64,000 nucleotides of DNA from JAEUHO01 sp046350655 (GTDB lineage: Bacteria; Planctomycetota; PLA2; JAEUHO01), in the NCBI GenBank assembly GCA_046350655.1, contig JAXMAB010000009.1, forward strand, positions 1-64,000, in the 5' to 3' direction. Position 1 is the stretch's first letter. The number at the start of each line of letters is the position of its first letter. A model generated the notes under the pieces. That model saw nothing but the letters and a program-made list of their open reading frames with translations, had not been told where the DNA came from and did no database searches. A program made the translations under genes and the position numbers. Positions 51,624 to 59,687 of this stretch are shown here, piece after piece.

Positions 51624-52109
51624 ATGGCCCGCCGCAAGACCCTCACCCACGTCGACCCGAAGGGCGCCGCCCGGATGGTGGACGTCTCGGCGAAGCCGGA
51701 GACCGCGCGCACCGCGACCGCCCGCGGGTTCGTCGCGCTCTCGGCCGAAGCGCTGCGCCTGGTGCGCGCGAACGCGCTCAAGAAGGGCGACGTCGTCGCC
51801 ACCGCGCGCCTCGCGGGCATCGCGGCGACGAAGCGGACGGCCGACCTGATCCCGCTGTGCCACCCGCTGCGGATCGACGGCGTCCGCGTGGACGTCGCGC
51901 CGACGCGCGGCGGCGTGGCGGTGACCGCGGAGGTCACCGCGCGGGACCGCACGGGCGTCGAGATGGAGGCGCTGACCGCGGTCGCCGTGGCCTGCCTGAC
52001 GGTCTACGACATGGTGAAGGCCGTGGACCGAGGCGCCTCGATCCGCGAGGTCGAGGTCGTGGCGAAGGCCGGCGGGGCCTCGGGTCCCTGGCGGCGTCCG
52101 GGTCGCTGA
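51624..52109 (+). CDS. moaC: Cyclic pyranopterin monophosphate synthase MoaC
   Basis: 161 residues, normal length. It completes the first step of molybdenum-cofactor synthesis after MoaA. Motifs: THVDPKGAARMVDVSAK at the start, AGIAATKRTADLIPLCHPL (active site), and TGVEMEALTAVAVACLTVYDMVKAVD with catalytic Asp and Lys. No other moa gene is in the window. It lies between recA and asd with its own -10. Confidence 0.96.
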   Translation: MARRKTLTHVDPKGAARMVDVSAKPETARTATARGFVALSAEALRLVRANALKKGDVVATARLAGIAATKRTADLIPLCHPLRIDGVRVDVAPTRGGVAVTAEVTARDRTGVEMEALTAVAVACLTVYDMVKAVDRGASIREVEVVAKAGGASGPWRRPGR

Positions 52110-52155
52110 CGCGTTCGCTCGTGGCAGCCCCCGTTCCCGCTACAGTGCGCGGCCC

Positions 52156-52176
52156 ATGAGGTTCCTCGCATGTTGA
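52156..52176 (+). other. Possible six-codon leader ORF (MRFLAC) overlapping the asd start
   Basis: ATG 52156 lies nine bases after TACAGT (52141-52146), the spacing of leaderless starts here, and its stop TGA (52174-52176) overlaps the asd ATG (52170). It could couple translation into asd. No regulatory codons (Lys, Thr, Met runs) are present, and a chance ORF of this size is quite possible. Confidence 0.25.
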
Positions 52177-53180
52177 CCGTCGCGATCGCGGGCGCCACCG
52201 GCGCCGTCGGAGAAGAGTTCCTCGCCGTCCTCGCCCAGCGGAAGTTCCCCGTCGGGACCCTGATCCCGCTCGCCTCCGCCCGCTCGGTCGGCAAGGTCGT
52301 CCGGTACGGCGGTCGCGCGTTCCCGGTCCAGGACCTCGCGACGTTCGACTTCCGCGGCGTGGACGTCGCCTTCTTCTCCGCGGGCGCCGACCGCAGCCGC
52401 GACCACGGTCCGCGCGCGGCGAAGGCGGGCGCCCTCGTCGTCGACAACTCGTCGGCGTTCCGGCTGGACCCGGCGGTGCCGCTGGTCGTCCCCGAGGTCA
52501 ACCTCGACGCGGCGAAGGGGCACGGCGGGCTGATCTCGAACCCGAACTGCTCGACGATCCTGCTCGTGATGGTGCTCGCCCCGCTGCTCCGCCAGGTCCC
52601 CGTGCGCCGGCTCGTCGTCTCGACGTACCAGGCGGTCTCCGGGTCGGGCGCCCGCGGCCTGTCGGAGCTCGCCCGGCAGCAGGACGAGGAGCGGGCGGGG
52701 AAGCCCCCGTCCCTCGACGTCTACCCGTACCCCATCGCCTCCAACGTCCTGCCGTTCGTCTCCGGCTTCGGCGACGACGCGCTGACGACCGAAGAGTGGA
52801 AGATGGTGAAGGAGACGCGCCGCATCCTCGGCCGCCCCGACCTCCGCATCTCGGCCACGTGCGTGCGGGTCCCGGTCCGCCGGGCCCACAGCGAGGCCGT
52901 GAACGTCGAGTTCGAGCGCCCCGTCCACCCGGACGAGGCGCGGGCCTGGCTGGCGGCCGCGCCCGGCGTCCGGGTCGTGGACGACCCGGCTCGGCTCGCG
53001 TTCCCGACGCCCCGGGACGCGGAGGGGAAGGACGACGTCCTCGTCGGCCGCATCCGCCGCGACCCCGGCTGCCCGAACGCCCTCGACCTGTTCCTCTCCG
53101 GCGACCAGCTCCGCAAGGGCGCCGCCCTCAACGCGGTCCAGCTGGCCGAGGCCCTCCTGCCGGCGGCCGCCCGCCGCTGA
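52170..53180 (+). CDS. asd: Aspartate-semialdehyde dehydrogenase
   Basis: 336 residues, normal length. NADPH-dependent reduction of aspartyl phosphate to the semialdehyde, feeding Lys/diaminopimelate, Thr and Met synthesis. N-terminal Rossmann motif GATGAVGEEF, FFSAGADRSRDHGP, VVDNSSAFRLD, the active-site cysteine in ISNPNCSTI, TYQAVSGSGARG, and the second-half RISATCVRVPVRRAHSEAVNVEF with the catalytic His. TACAGT (52141-52146) is the probable -10; a GAGG element precedes the ATG. Confidence 0.96.
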   Translation: MLTVAIAGATGAVGEEFLAVLAQRKFPVGTLIPLASARSVGKVVRYGGRAFPVQDLATFDFRGVDVAFFSAGADRSRDHGPRAAKAGALVVDNSSAFRLDPAVPLVVPEVNLDAAKGHGGLISNPNCSTILLVMVLAPLLRQVPVRRLVVSTYQAVSGSGARGLSELARQQDEERAGKPPSLDVYPYPIASNVLPFVSGFGDDALTTEEWKMVKETRRILGRPDLRISATCVRVPVRRAHSEAVNVEFERPVHPDEARAWLAAAPGVRVVDDPARLAFPTPRDAEGKDDVLVGRIRRDPGCPNALDLFLSGDQLRKGAALNAVQLAEALLPAAARR

Positions 53181-53234
53181 CCCGCTCCCCCCCCGTTCGG
53201 CCGGTGTTCGGCCGGGCGTCGGCCCTTGCTTGCC

Positions 53235-53264
53235 TTGACACCCTTCGACGGGGGGACGTACCGT
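53235..53264 (+). promoter_or_regulatory. Sigma70-type promoter of accB-accC
   Basis: TTGACA (53235-53240), an 18-base spacer and TACCGT (53259-53264), about 25 bases before the accB ATG. This is one of few promoters in the window with a consensus -35. Confidence 0.75.
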
Positions 53265-53289
53265 TCCCCCCTTCCCCCGCGAGCGCTTC

Positions 53290-53763
53290 ATGGACCACGC
53301 CGATCTCGAACGCCTCGTGAAGCTCATGAACGAGAACGACCTCGTCGAGCTCGAGATCGAGGAGGAGGGGCGGACCGTCCGCCTCCGCAAGGCCCCCGGC
53401 GTGCCGCTGGCCATGCCCAACGCCATGCAGCTGCTGCCGCAGATGCAGCCGATGCACATGGCGCCCGCGCCCGCCGCGGCCGCGGCGCCCGCCGCGGCGG
53501 CCCCCTCCGGGCCCCCGGCCGGCACCGTCGAGATCCGCTCCCCGATCGTCGGCACCTTCTACAAGGCGGCCAGCCCGGAGTCCCCGGCGTTCGTCTCGGT
53601 CGGCGACCGCATCAAGACCGGCGCGGTCGTCTGCATCGTCGAGGCGATGAAGGTGATGAACGAGATCCAGGCCGAGGTCTCCGGCGAGATCGTCGAGATC
53701 CTCGTGGAGAACGGCCAGGCCGTCGAGTTCGACCAGCCGCTCTTCCGCGTCAAGACGGCCTGA
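53290..53763 (+). CDS. accB: Acetyl-CoA carboxylase biotin carboxyl carrier protein
   Basis: 157 residues. N-terminal helical part (LERLVKLMNENDLVELEIEEE), a flexible Ala/Pro/Met linker, and the C-terminal biotinyl domain with the biotinylation lysine in EAMKVMNE. It carries carboxybiotin between biotin carboxylase and carboxyltransferase in the first step of fatty-acid synthesis. Directly followed by accC 20 bases on, the usual pair; accA and accD are not here. Confidence 0.96.
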   Translation: MDHADLERLVKLMNENDLVELEIEEEGRTVRLRKAPGVPLAMPNAMQLLPQMQPMHMAPAPAAAAAPAAAAPSGPPAGTVEIRSPIVGTFYKAASPESPAFVSVGDRIKTGAVVCIVEAMKVMNEIQAEVSGEIVEILVENGQAVEFDQPLFRVKTA

Positions 53764-53783
53764 CGCCGGCCCCCGGACGACCC

Positions 53784-55139
53784 TTGTTCAAGCGCATCCT
53801 CATCGCCAACCGGGGCGAGATCGCCCTCCGCGTCATCCGCGCGTGCCGCGAGCTCGACATCGAGAGCGTGGTCGTCTACTCGAAGGCGGACGCCAACGCG
53901 CCGTGGCTCGACCTCGCGGACGACGCGATCTGCATCGGCCCCGCGCCGAGCGCGAAGTCGTACCTGTCGATCCCGAACATCATCAGCGCGGCCGAGATCG
54001 CGAACGTCGACGCGATCCACCCCGGCTACGGGTTCCTGTCCGAGAACTCGCACTTCGCCGAGATCTGCCGCTCGAGCAACATCGAGTTCATCGGCCCGAG
54101 CGTGGACGCGATCCACCGCATGGGCAACAAGAGCGAGGCGAAGGCCGCGGCGAAGAAGGCCGGCGTCCCGCTCGTCGAGGGCAGCGACGGGCCCGTCGCC
54201 TCCGAGGCCGTCGCCCTCGAGACCGCGCGGAAGATCGGCTACCCGGTGCTGATCAAGGCCGTGAGCGGCGGCGGCGGCCGCGGCATGCGCGTCGCGCACA
54301 ACGACATCTCGCTGGTCAACAGCCTCCTGTCGGCCCAGGCCGAGGCCGAGGCCGCGTTCGGCGACCCGTCGGTCTACCTCGAGAAGTACCTCGAGGCGCC
54401 GCGGCACGTCGAGATCCAGATCATGGGCGACCGTCGCGGCGAGGTCGTCCACCTCGGCGAGCGCGACTGCTCGATCCAGCGCCGCCACCAGAAGGTGGTC
54501 GAGGAGGCGCCGAGCCCGGCGCTCTCGCCGGACCTGCGCAAGAAGATGGGCCGCGCCGCGGTCCGCCTCGCCAAGGAGGTCGGCTACCACGGCGCCGGCA
54601 CCGTCGAGTTCCTCGTGCAGGGCAAGGAGTTCTTCTTCATCGAGGTGAACGCGCGCATCCAGGTCGAGCACCCGGTCACGGAGATGCTGACGCGCGTGGA
54701 CCTCGTGAAGACGCAGATCCTCGTCGCCGCCGGCGAGCAGCTGCCGTTCAAGCAGGACGACATCACGTTCGAGGGCCACGCGATCGAGTGCCGCATCAAC
54801 GCCGAGGACCCCGACCGCGCGTTCGCGCCGTCGCCGGGCCTCATCACGGCCTACGCCGCGCCCGGCGGGCCGGGCGTCCGCATCGACTCGCACGCGCGCG
54901 CCGGGTACCGGATCCCGCCGAACTACGACAGCATGATCGGCAAGCTGATCGTCCACGCGGCCGACCGCGAGCAGGCGATCCGTCGCATGCGCCGGGCCCT
55001 CGACGAGTACCTCATCGAAGGCGTCAAGACGACGATCCCGCTGCTGCGCCGGATCCTCGGCAACTCCTACTTCACGGCGGGCGACTACTCGACGCGGTTC
55101 CTCGACCAGATGCTCTCGGCCGAGTCCTCGGCGCGCTGA
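53784..55139 (+). CDS. accC: Acetyl-CoA carboxylase biotin carboxylase subunit
   Basis: 451 residues, standard size. ATP-grasp enzyme that carboxylates biotin on AccB. FKRILIANRGEIALRVIRAC at the start, HPGYGFLSEN, the glycine loop KAVSGGGGRGMRVAHN, ERDCSIQRRHQKVVEEAP, the metal-binding IEVNARIQVEHPVTEM and ECRINAEDP. The start is TTG 53784, right where conserved sequence begins; there is only a weak upstream GGA. Shares the accB promoter. Confidence 0.96.
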   Translation: MFKRILIANRGEIALRVIRACRELDIESVVVYSKADANAPWLDLADDAICIGPAPSAKSYLSIPNIISAAEIANVDAIHPGYGFLSENSHFAEICRSSNIEFIGPSVDAIHRMGNKSEAKAAAKKAGVPLVEGSDGPVASEAVALETARKIGYPVLIKAVSGGGGRGMRVAHNDISLVNSLLSAQAEAEAAFGDPSVYLEKYLEAPRHVEIQIMGDRRGEVVHLGERDCSIQRRHQKVVEEAPSPALSPDLRKKMGRAAVRLAKEVGYHGAGTVEFLVQGKEFFFIEVNARIQVEHPVTEMLTRVDLVKTQILVAAGEQLPFKQDDITFEGHAIECRINAEDPDRAFAPSPGLITAYAAPGGPGVRIDSHARAGYRIPPNYDSMIGKLIVHAADREQAIRRMRRALDEYLIEGVKTTIPLLRRILGNSYFTAGDYSTRFLDQMLSAESSAR

Positions 55140-55504
55140 CGGCCGGGGGGGCCGGGGGCCGTCGCACCGGTCCCGGGCTCGGTCCGTCGGGCCCGGCGCG
55201 CGCCGCCTCCGGGCCGAACGCGGCCAGGGTCGGGATGCACGGTGCGGTGGCCGTCGGGGCGCCGGCGGGAGGCGCGACCGGGCGGTCGGTCGGCGGTGCG
55301 CGCGGCCGGCGACCGGGCCTCGCGGTCCCCGGGAACCGGCCGCATCCCCAGGGGGGGGACCGCGAGGCCCGCGCCGCGCCGGCCCCTGCGGCCCGGGGCT
55401 CGGGGGCCGGCTCCGCGCCCCGGGGGTTTCCCCGGTTGCCATCGAGGACCGGAGGGTGTAGGTTTGCCCCCTTCGTTCGACATCTGCCGGGGTGGGACTA
55501 CGTC
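55140..55504. repeat. Gap between accC and the exopolysaccharide locus, with repeat A inverted pair
   Basis: Repeat A forms a perfect 17-bp inverted pair here: CGGGCCTCGCGGTCCCC at 55314-55330 and GGGGACCGCGAGGCCCG at 55355-55371, with 24 bases between. TAGGTT (55459-55464) near the right end is a candidate -10 for the next gene. No gene is seen. Confidence 0.75.
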
Positions 55505-56782
55505 ATGATCACGAGGCAACTCTGGACGCGGGTCGCGGCGGCCTTGGCCGTCGTCGTCCTGCTCGGCGGGCGAGCCATCGCCGCCGAATCGGACTCGCTG
55601 CGCGTGGAGGCCGGCCGCCTCACGTCCGCCGCGGGGGTCTCGGACCCGAGCGCCGTGCTGCGCCCGGGCCTCGAGTACGCCGTGGACGGCGCGCGTGAGG
55701 TCCGCCTCTCCGGGCCGCACGGCGCCTCGCTGCGCGCGCTGCCCGGGACGCGGTTCTCCGTGACGACGGTGGACGCCGAGCGCGTCGGGGTGAAGCTGGT
55801 CTCCGGCGTCGTGAGCGACGCGACGGCGACCGCGGGCTACCTCGACGTGGCGACGCCCGCCGGCGTGCTCCGCGCCGACCGCGGCGTGGTCTTCGCCCGC
55901 GTGGCGAACCGCAACGTGTACGTCGAGCACCAGGCCGGCTCGAAGGGCTCGGCCGGGCTGTTCAGCCCCGGCGCTCCGGCCGTGGGCCTGGCCGCCGGCA
56001 CGTTCCGGATGATGGCCCTCGACGCCGGCGACACGATGCCCTCGAAGACGCCGGTCGTCCTCCCGACGCCGGCCCCGGCCCTCGCCTCGACGACGCCGGC
56101 GCGCGCCGGCGACGGCGCGGCCAACGTCGCGACCCCGACCGCGCTCGCCACGGCCGCGCCGCCGGCCTACGACCCGTCCTGCGGCCCGAACCCGTGCGCC
56201 GACCCGGTCTACGTCGCGCCGGCGCCCTGCGCGCCGCCCCCGTGCGCGCCCCCGCCGACCTGCGGCGGCTGCGGCGAGATGATCCGCCACTCCGGCGTGC
56301 CCGTGCCGGTGCGCGCGGACGACACCGGCCGCTCGCCCCTGACGTCGGCCCTCGGCCAGGACGCCTGCAGCCCGGACGGCGTGTGCGCGTGCCACTGCGG
56401 CAAGATCCCGTACGTCCACTACGTCGAGGGTCTCGAGTGCGACGTGTCGACGTACCGCGTCGGCAACGCCCTCGTCACCGTGCGCCCGGCGAGCCGCGTG
56501 CGCGTCCACCGGCTGCCGGACGGCAGCCTCCAGATGTGGGCGCCGAACATCGGCTGCGACCTCGCCCTGATCGAGCTGAACGACAACCAGTTCGGCTACA
56601 TCGGCGACGACGGCTTCATCGTCATCAACTGCAACGGCCAGATCGAGTACTTCCGCGGGCTCGTGCACCTCTACCCGCACCGCGACTCGCCGTACCGCGA
56701 CACGAACCCGCCCGGTGACGAGAAGAACGTGTCCGAGGACGCGATCGAGCTGCCCGGTCCGCAGAAGGGGAGCGTTCGATGA
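55505..56782 (+). CDS. Secreted FecR-like protein with Cys/Pro-rich middle
   Basis: 425 residues. Signal peptide (AAALAVVVLLGGRAIAA), a beta-helical FecR-like N-terminal domain (about 30-160; VRLSGPHGASLRALPGTRFSVT, LDVATPAGVLRADRGVVF), an Ala/Thr/Pro linker, a Cys/Pro-rich cluster around 220-265 (PCAPPPCAPPPTCGGCGE) with another at 285-300 (CSPDGVCACHCGK), and a second beta domain to the end. I count 13 cysteines. No FecI-type sigma factor or TonB receptor is nearby, so it is not a classical FecR. Its stop overlaps the ATG of an outer-membrane barrel gene (ATGA). Confidence 0.7.
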   Translation: MITRQLWTRVAAALAVVVLLGGRAIAAESDSLRVEAGRLTSAAGVSDPSAVLRPGLEYAVDGAREVRLSGPHGASLRALPGTRFSVTTVDAERVGVKLVSGVVSDATATAGYLDVATPAGVLRADRGVVFARVANRNVYVEHQAGSKGSAGLFSPGAPAVGLAAGTFRMMALDAGDTMPSKTPVVLPTPAPALASTTPARAGDGAANVATPTALATAAPPAYDPSCGPNPCADPVYVAPAPCAPPPCAPPPTCGGCGEMIRHSGVPVPVRADDTGRSPLTSALGQDACSPDGVCACHCGKIPYVHYVEGLECDVSTYRVGNALVTVRPASRVRVHRLPDGSLQMWAPNIGCDLALIELNDNQFGYIGDDGFIVINCNGQIEYFRGLVHLYPHRDSPYRDTNPPGDEKNVSEDAIELPGPQKGSVR

Positions 56783-58449
56783 GCCGGGTCGTCACGCGTT
56801 CGAGGGTCGTCACGGTCGCGGGGCTGTTCGCCCTCACGGCCCTCGCCTTCTCCACCGTGTCGCGCGCCGACGGGGACGACCCGTCGGTCGGCGCCGGCAG
56901 CGGCACGGGCCTCGGCGCCCGCGTCGCCGGCCCCGTGCTCCCCGGCGTCGCCCCGCGCTTCGTGGACAGCGGCGTCGAGGGCCGCGTCCTCGGCGCCGTG
57001 AACCGGACGCCGGTCGAGGGTCGCCTCTCGCGCACCTCGCTGGCCGTCCCGACGTCGCTCGGCACCCCGACGACCGAGCAGGCCGTCCCGTACCGGGTCG
57101 AGCCCCGCGACGCGAACGGCAACCCGCCGAACGCGTGGGACCTGCCGCCCGAGGAGCCGGACCCGCGCGACTTCGAGCGCGCCGAGACGTTCGACGCGAT
57201 CGCCTCGCCGCACTACGAGATCCGCGAGGAGATCTGGAACAACCCCGAGGACCTCGTGACCAACACGGGCCTCTCGCGGTACGGCGGCGTCGCGTACGTG
57301 CCCTTCTGGGGCCGCAACACGCTGCGCTGGGGCCGGCTGTCGGTCTTCCCGTTCGCGCACATCGAAGGCGTCTGGCACAGCAACCTCGGCCAGGGCGACA
57401 CGAGCGACGGCGAGCAGGTCTTCGAGATCATGGCGAGCGTCGGCGCCCTGGGCGAGTACTGGGCGTCCGGCGGCAAGACCAAGATCAAGGCCGCGCTGCG
57501 CGCCGACTACCACTGGTACGACACGCTCTACGACGACGCGGTCACCTACGTCGGCGGCGCGTCGGTCGAGACGAAGCTGTCCGCGTACCACACGATCGAG
57601 GTCGGCGGCGAGGTGGAGCGCGCCCGGCGCGCGTTCGACCTCGACACGACCGGCGGCGCCGAAGAGAACATGTTCGACCGCGAGTCGGTCTTCGTGAACG
57701 GCCGCTGGGACCGCTTCCTCTCCAATGACCTCCGCCTGGAGGCCGGCGCCTCGTACTCGTGGATCGACGAGATCGACTCCGACGTGAACGGCGGCGACTA
57801 CGAGGAGCTCGACGCGTTCGCCCGCCTCGGCTGGGCGATCATGCGCCACGAGTCGTTCGCGTACCTCGAGGGCCGGTACGAGGAGCGCAACGCGTCGCAG
57901 TCGAGCGACGCGTCCGACCTCGACCACGCCTACGAGGTCCGCGTCGGCGTGAACGGGATCCAGCCCCACGCGCGCACGCGCCGCGTCGTCGGCAACATCT
58001 ACGCCGGCTGGCGCACGGAGACGTACACGCCGTCCGACAACCCGGGCAGCCTCGGTCGCGGCCAGGACACGGAGGCCGACCTCCTGACCCTCGGCGCCGA
58101 CCTGACGTACCGCCCGACGGCGTACACGAGCGGCTACCTGTCGTTCCAGCGCACCAACACGTTCTCGGCCGTGTCGAACTACAACACGGTGGACTCGCTG
58201 ACCCTCGCGGTCACGCAGAACCTGTCGCGCCGCGTCGTGGGCCGCCTGGCGGTCTCCGGTTCGCGGATCGAGCCGCAGGACCGCAGCGAGTCGTGGCGCG
58301 TGTCGGCCGGCGCCGGCATCCGCTGGGTCCTGTCCGACAACGTGGACGCGACCGCCGACTACGAGTACATGCACCGGTTCGAGGGCGGCGGGTACGACGA
58401 GGCCGACGCCCAGCGGGTGGCGGTCGGCCTGACGTTCCACCTCCGCTGA
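56779..58449 (+). CDS. Outer-membrane beta-barrel protein of an exopolysaccharide locus
   Basis: 556 residues: signal peptide (VAGLFALTALAFSTVSRA), a Pro-rich periplasmic part to about 140, then amphipathic beta-strands with alternating aromatic residues to the end (GRLSVFPFAHIEGVWHSNL, LEVGASYSW-type strands, GYLSFQRTNTFSAVSNY, ADYEYMHRFEGG) and a C-terminal strand VAVGLTFHLR. It resembles the outer-membrane barrels found beside SLBB/Wzc exopolysaccharide genes (EpsL-like group), which may form the exit pore; that assignment is by context. Co-translated with the FecR-like protein by ATGA overlap. Confidence 0.75.
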   Translation: MSRVVTRSRVVTVAGLFALTALAFSTVSRADGDDPSVGAGSGTGLGARVAGPVLPGVAPRFVDSGVEGRVLGAVNRTPVEGRLSRTSLAVPTSLGTPTTEQAVPYRVEPRDANGNPPNAWDLPPEEPDPRDFERAETFDAIASPHYEIREEIWNNPEDLVTNTGLSRYGGVAYVPFWGRNTLRWGRLSVFPFAHIEGVWHSNLGQGDTSDGEQVFEIMASVGALGEYWASGGKTKIKAALRADYHWYDTLYDDAVTYVGGASVETKLSAYHTIEVGGEVERARRAFDLDTTGGAEENMFDRESVFVNGRWDRFLSNDLRLEAGASYSWIDEIDSDVNGGDYEELDAFARLGWAIMRHESFAYLEGRYEERNASQSSDASDLDHAYEVRVGVNGIQPHARTRRVVGNIYAGWRTETYTPSDNPGSLGRGQDTEADLLTLGADLTYRPTAYTSGYLSFQRTNTFSAVSNYNTVDSLTLAVTQNLSRRVVGRLAVSGSRIEPQDRSESWRVSAGAGIRWVLSDNVDATADYEYMHRFEGGGYDEADAQRVAVGLTFHLR

Positions 58450-58533
58450 GTTGGGCCACCTCCGCTGAGTTGGGCCACCTCCGCTGAGTCTGGCCATCTC
58501 CGCTGAGTTCGGCCGTCTCGGCTGAGCGGCTTC
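58439..58533 (+). repeat. Tandem repeat of about 19 bases at the barrel gene's 3' end
   Basis: About five copies of CACCTCCGCTGAGTTGGGC, the first two or three nearly identical and the later ones drifting (CATCTCCGCTGAGTTCGGC, CGTCTCGGCTGAGCGGC). The first copy contains the gene's last codons and stop, and each copy repeats a TGA in the same place. Confidence 0.85.
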
Positions 58534-58561
58534 GGCGCGGCCCCCCCGCGCGCGATGCACT

Positions 58562-58602
58562 GCGACCGCCGCCCCCCGGGGGTGGCGGTCGCGGCATAGA
58601 AT
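58562..58602 (+). promoter_or_regulatory. Promoter of the SLBB gene with overlapping inverted repeat (operator candidate)
   Basis: TAGAAT (58597-58602) is the -10. Immediately upstream a hairpin with arms GCGACCGCC (58562-58570) and GGCGGTCGC (58584-58592), extended inward by CCCCC/GGGGG, occupies the space where a -35 and spacer would be. The leader to ATG 58701 is about 90 bases. Confidence 0.55.
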
Positions 58603-58700
58603 GGGCGCCGCATCGGGTCGGACCGGTGCGGCCGAGGGCGCGGCGTGGGGCGGGTCGCCCTCCGCAGGGTCGTCGGCCGCGATCGTCGGAGGTTGCCTAC

Positions 58701-59681
58701 ATGCGTGCGTCGCCGGTCGTCGTCGCCCTGGGCCTCGTCCTCGCCACCTCGTGGGGGACGGTCGCGTCCGCCGCGGACGCCCCGCTCCCGCCGCCGGCCC
58801 GTCCCGGCGCCGCGGGCACGTCGCCGACGCCGCGCCCGATCCCGCAGGACCCGACGACGCAGCCGAAGGCGCCGGGGCTCGTCCTCTCGGCCGACTACCG
58901 GCTCGCGCAGGGCGACGAGGTCGAGATCGAGGTCGTGCTCCCGAAGGCCGTCGAGGAGGTCACGACGAACCCCTTCAAGGAGGGGCGTCGGTTCATCGTC
59001 GCGCCCGGCGGGCGGCTGTCGGTCCCGCAGGTGAAGGACGTCGAGCTCATGGGCCGCTCGCTGGCCGAGGTCCAGAAGGACATCGTCGACCGGTTGCGCG
59101 GCGCGGGCGTCGCCGAGAACCCCGACGTGTTCGTGCGCGTCACGGCCTACGCGCCGCGCTACGTCCGGCTGGTGGGGGCGGTTTTCCGCAAGATCGAGGT
59201 GACGCCGTTCGGCCGCCCGAACCTCCTGACCGTCTTCGCCGAGGCCGGCGAGGCGATGAAGGACGTGGACGTCGGCGCGGTCACCGTCGTCACCGAGGGG
59301 CGCCCCGCCCGTCGGGTGAACTTCCGCAGCATCCTCGCCGCGGGCGGCGCGACGCCGGACGCGCTCCTCGACGCGGGCGACATCCTGATCCTCGAGCGCG
59401 CGGTGAAGGTCGAGCCGGCGGTGGCCGTCGTCTACATCGGCGGCGAGGTCGCCAAGCCCAACGTGTACATGCTGCAGGAGCCGGGCGGGTCGAACCGCCC
59501 GATCACGGTGCTGCAGCTCTTCCTGCGGGCCGGCGGCGCGACGCAGTACGCCGACATCAAGGACGTCACGCTCCGCCGCGTGGACGGCACCGTCCAGCGG
59601 GTGAACCTGAAGGCGATCATGGGCGGCCAGGCGCCCGACATCGCGCTCGTCGCCGACGACATGGTGATCGTCAACGACTGA
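58701..59681 (+). CDS. Polysaccharide export protein, Wza-like (Poly_export and SLBB domains)
   Basis: 326 residues. Signal peptide (VVVALGLVLATSWGTVASA), Pro-rich linker, then a Poly_export domain (LSADYRLAQGDEVEIEVVL ... LSVPQVKDVELMGRSLAEVQ) and SLBB-type domains (VYIGGEVAKPNVYMLQEPG; ITVLQLFLRAGGATQYAD). Wza-type proteins form the periplasm-spanning outer-membrane channel for capsule or exopolysaccharide. No lipobox is seen, unlike E. coli Wza. GGAGGT precedes the ATG. The Wzc-like gene follows six bases after the stop. Confidence 0.88.
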   Translation: MRASPVVVALGLVLATSWGTVASAADAPLPPPARPGAAGTSPTPRPIPQDPTTQPKAPGLVLSADYRLAQGDEVEIEVVLPKAVEEVTTNPFKEGRRFIVAPGGRLSVPQVKDVELMGRSLAEVQKDIVDRLRGAGVAENPDVFVRVTAYAPRYVRLVGAVFRKIEVTPFGRPNLLTVFAEAGEAMKDVDVGAVTVVTEGRPARRVNFRSILAAGGATPDALLDAGDILILERAVKVEPAVAVVYIGGEVAKPNVYMLQEPGGSNRPITVLQLFLRAGGATQYADIKDVTLRRVDGTVQRVNLKAIMGGQAPDIALVADDMVIVND

Positions 59682-59687
59682 CGCCGC

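Noticed and set aside
56384..56404. Heme-binding site in the CACHCGK stretch of the FecR-like protein
   Set aside because: The spacing is CxCH, not CxxCH, so it is not a standard heme c site.
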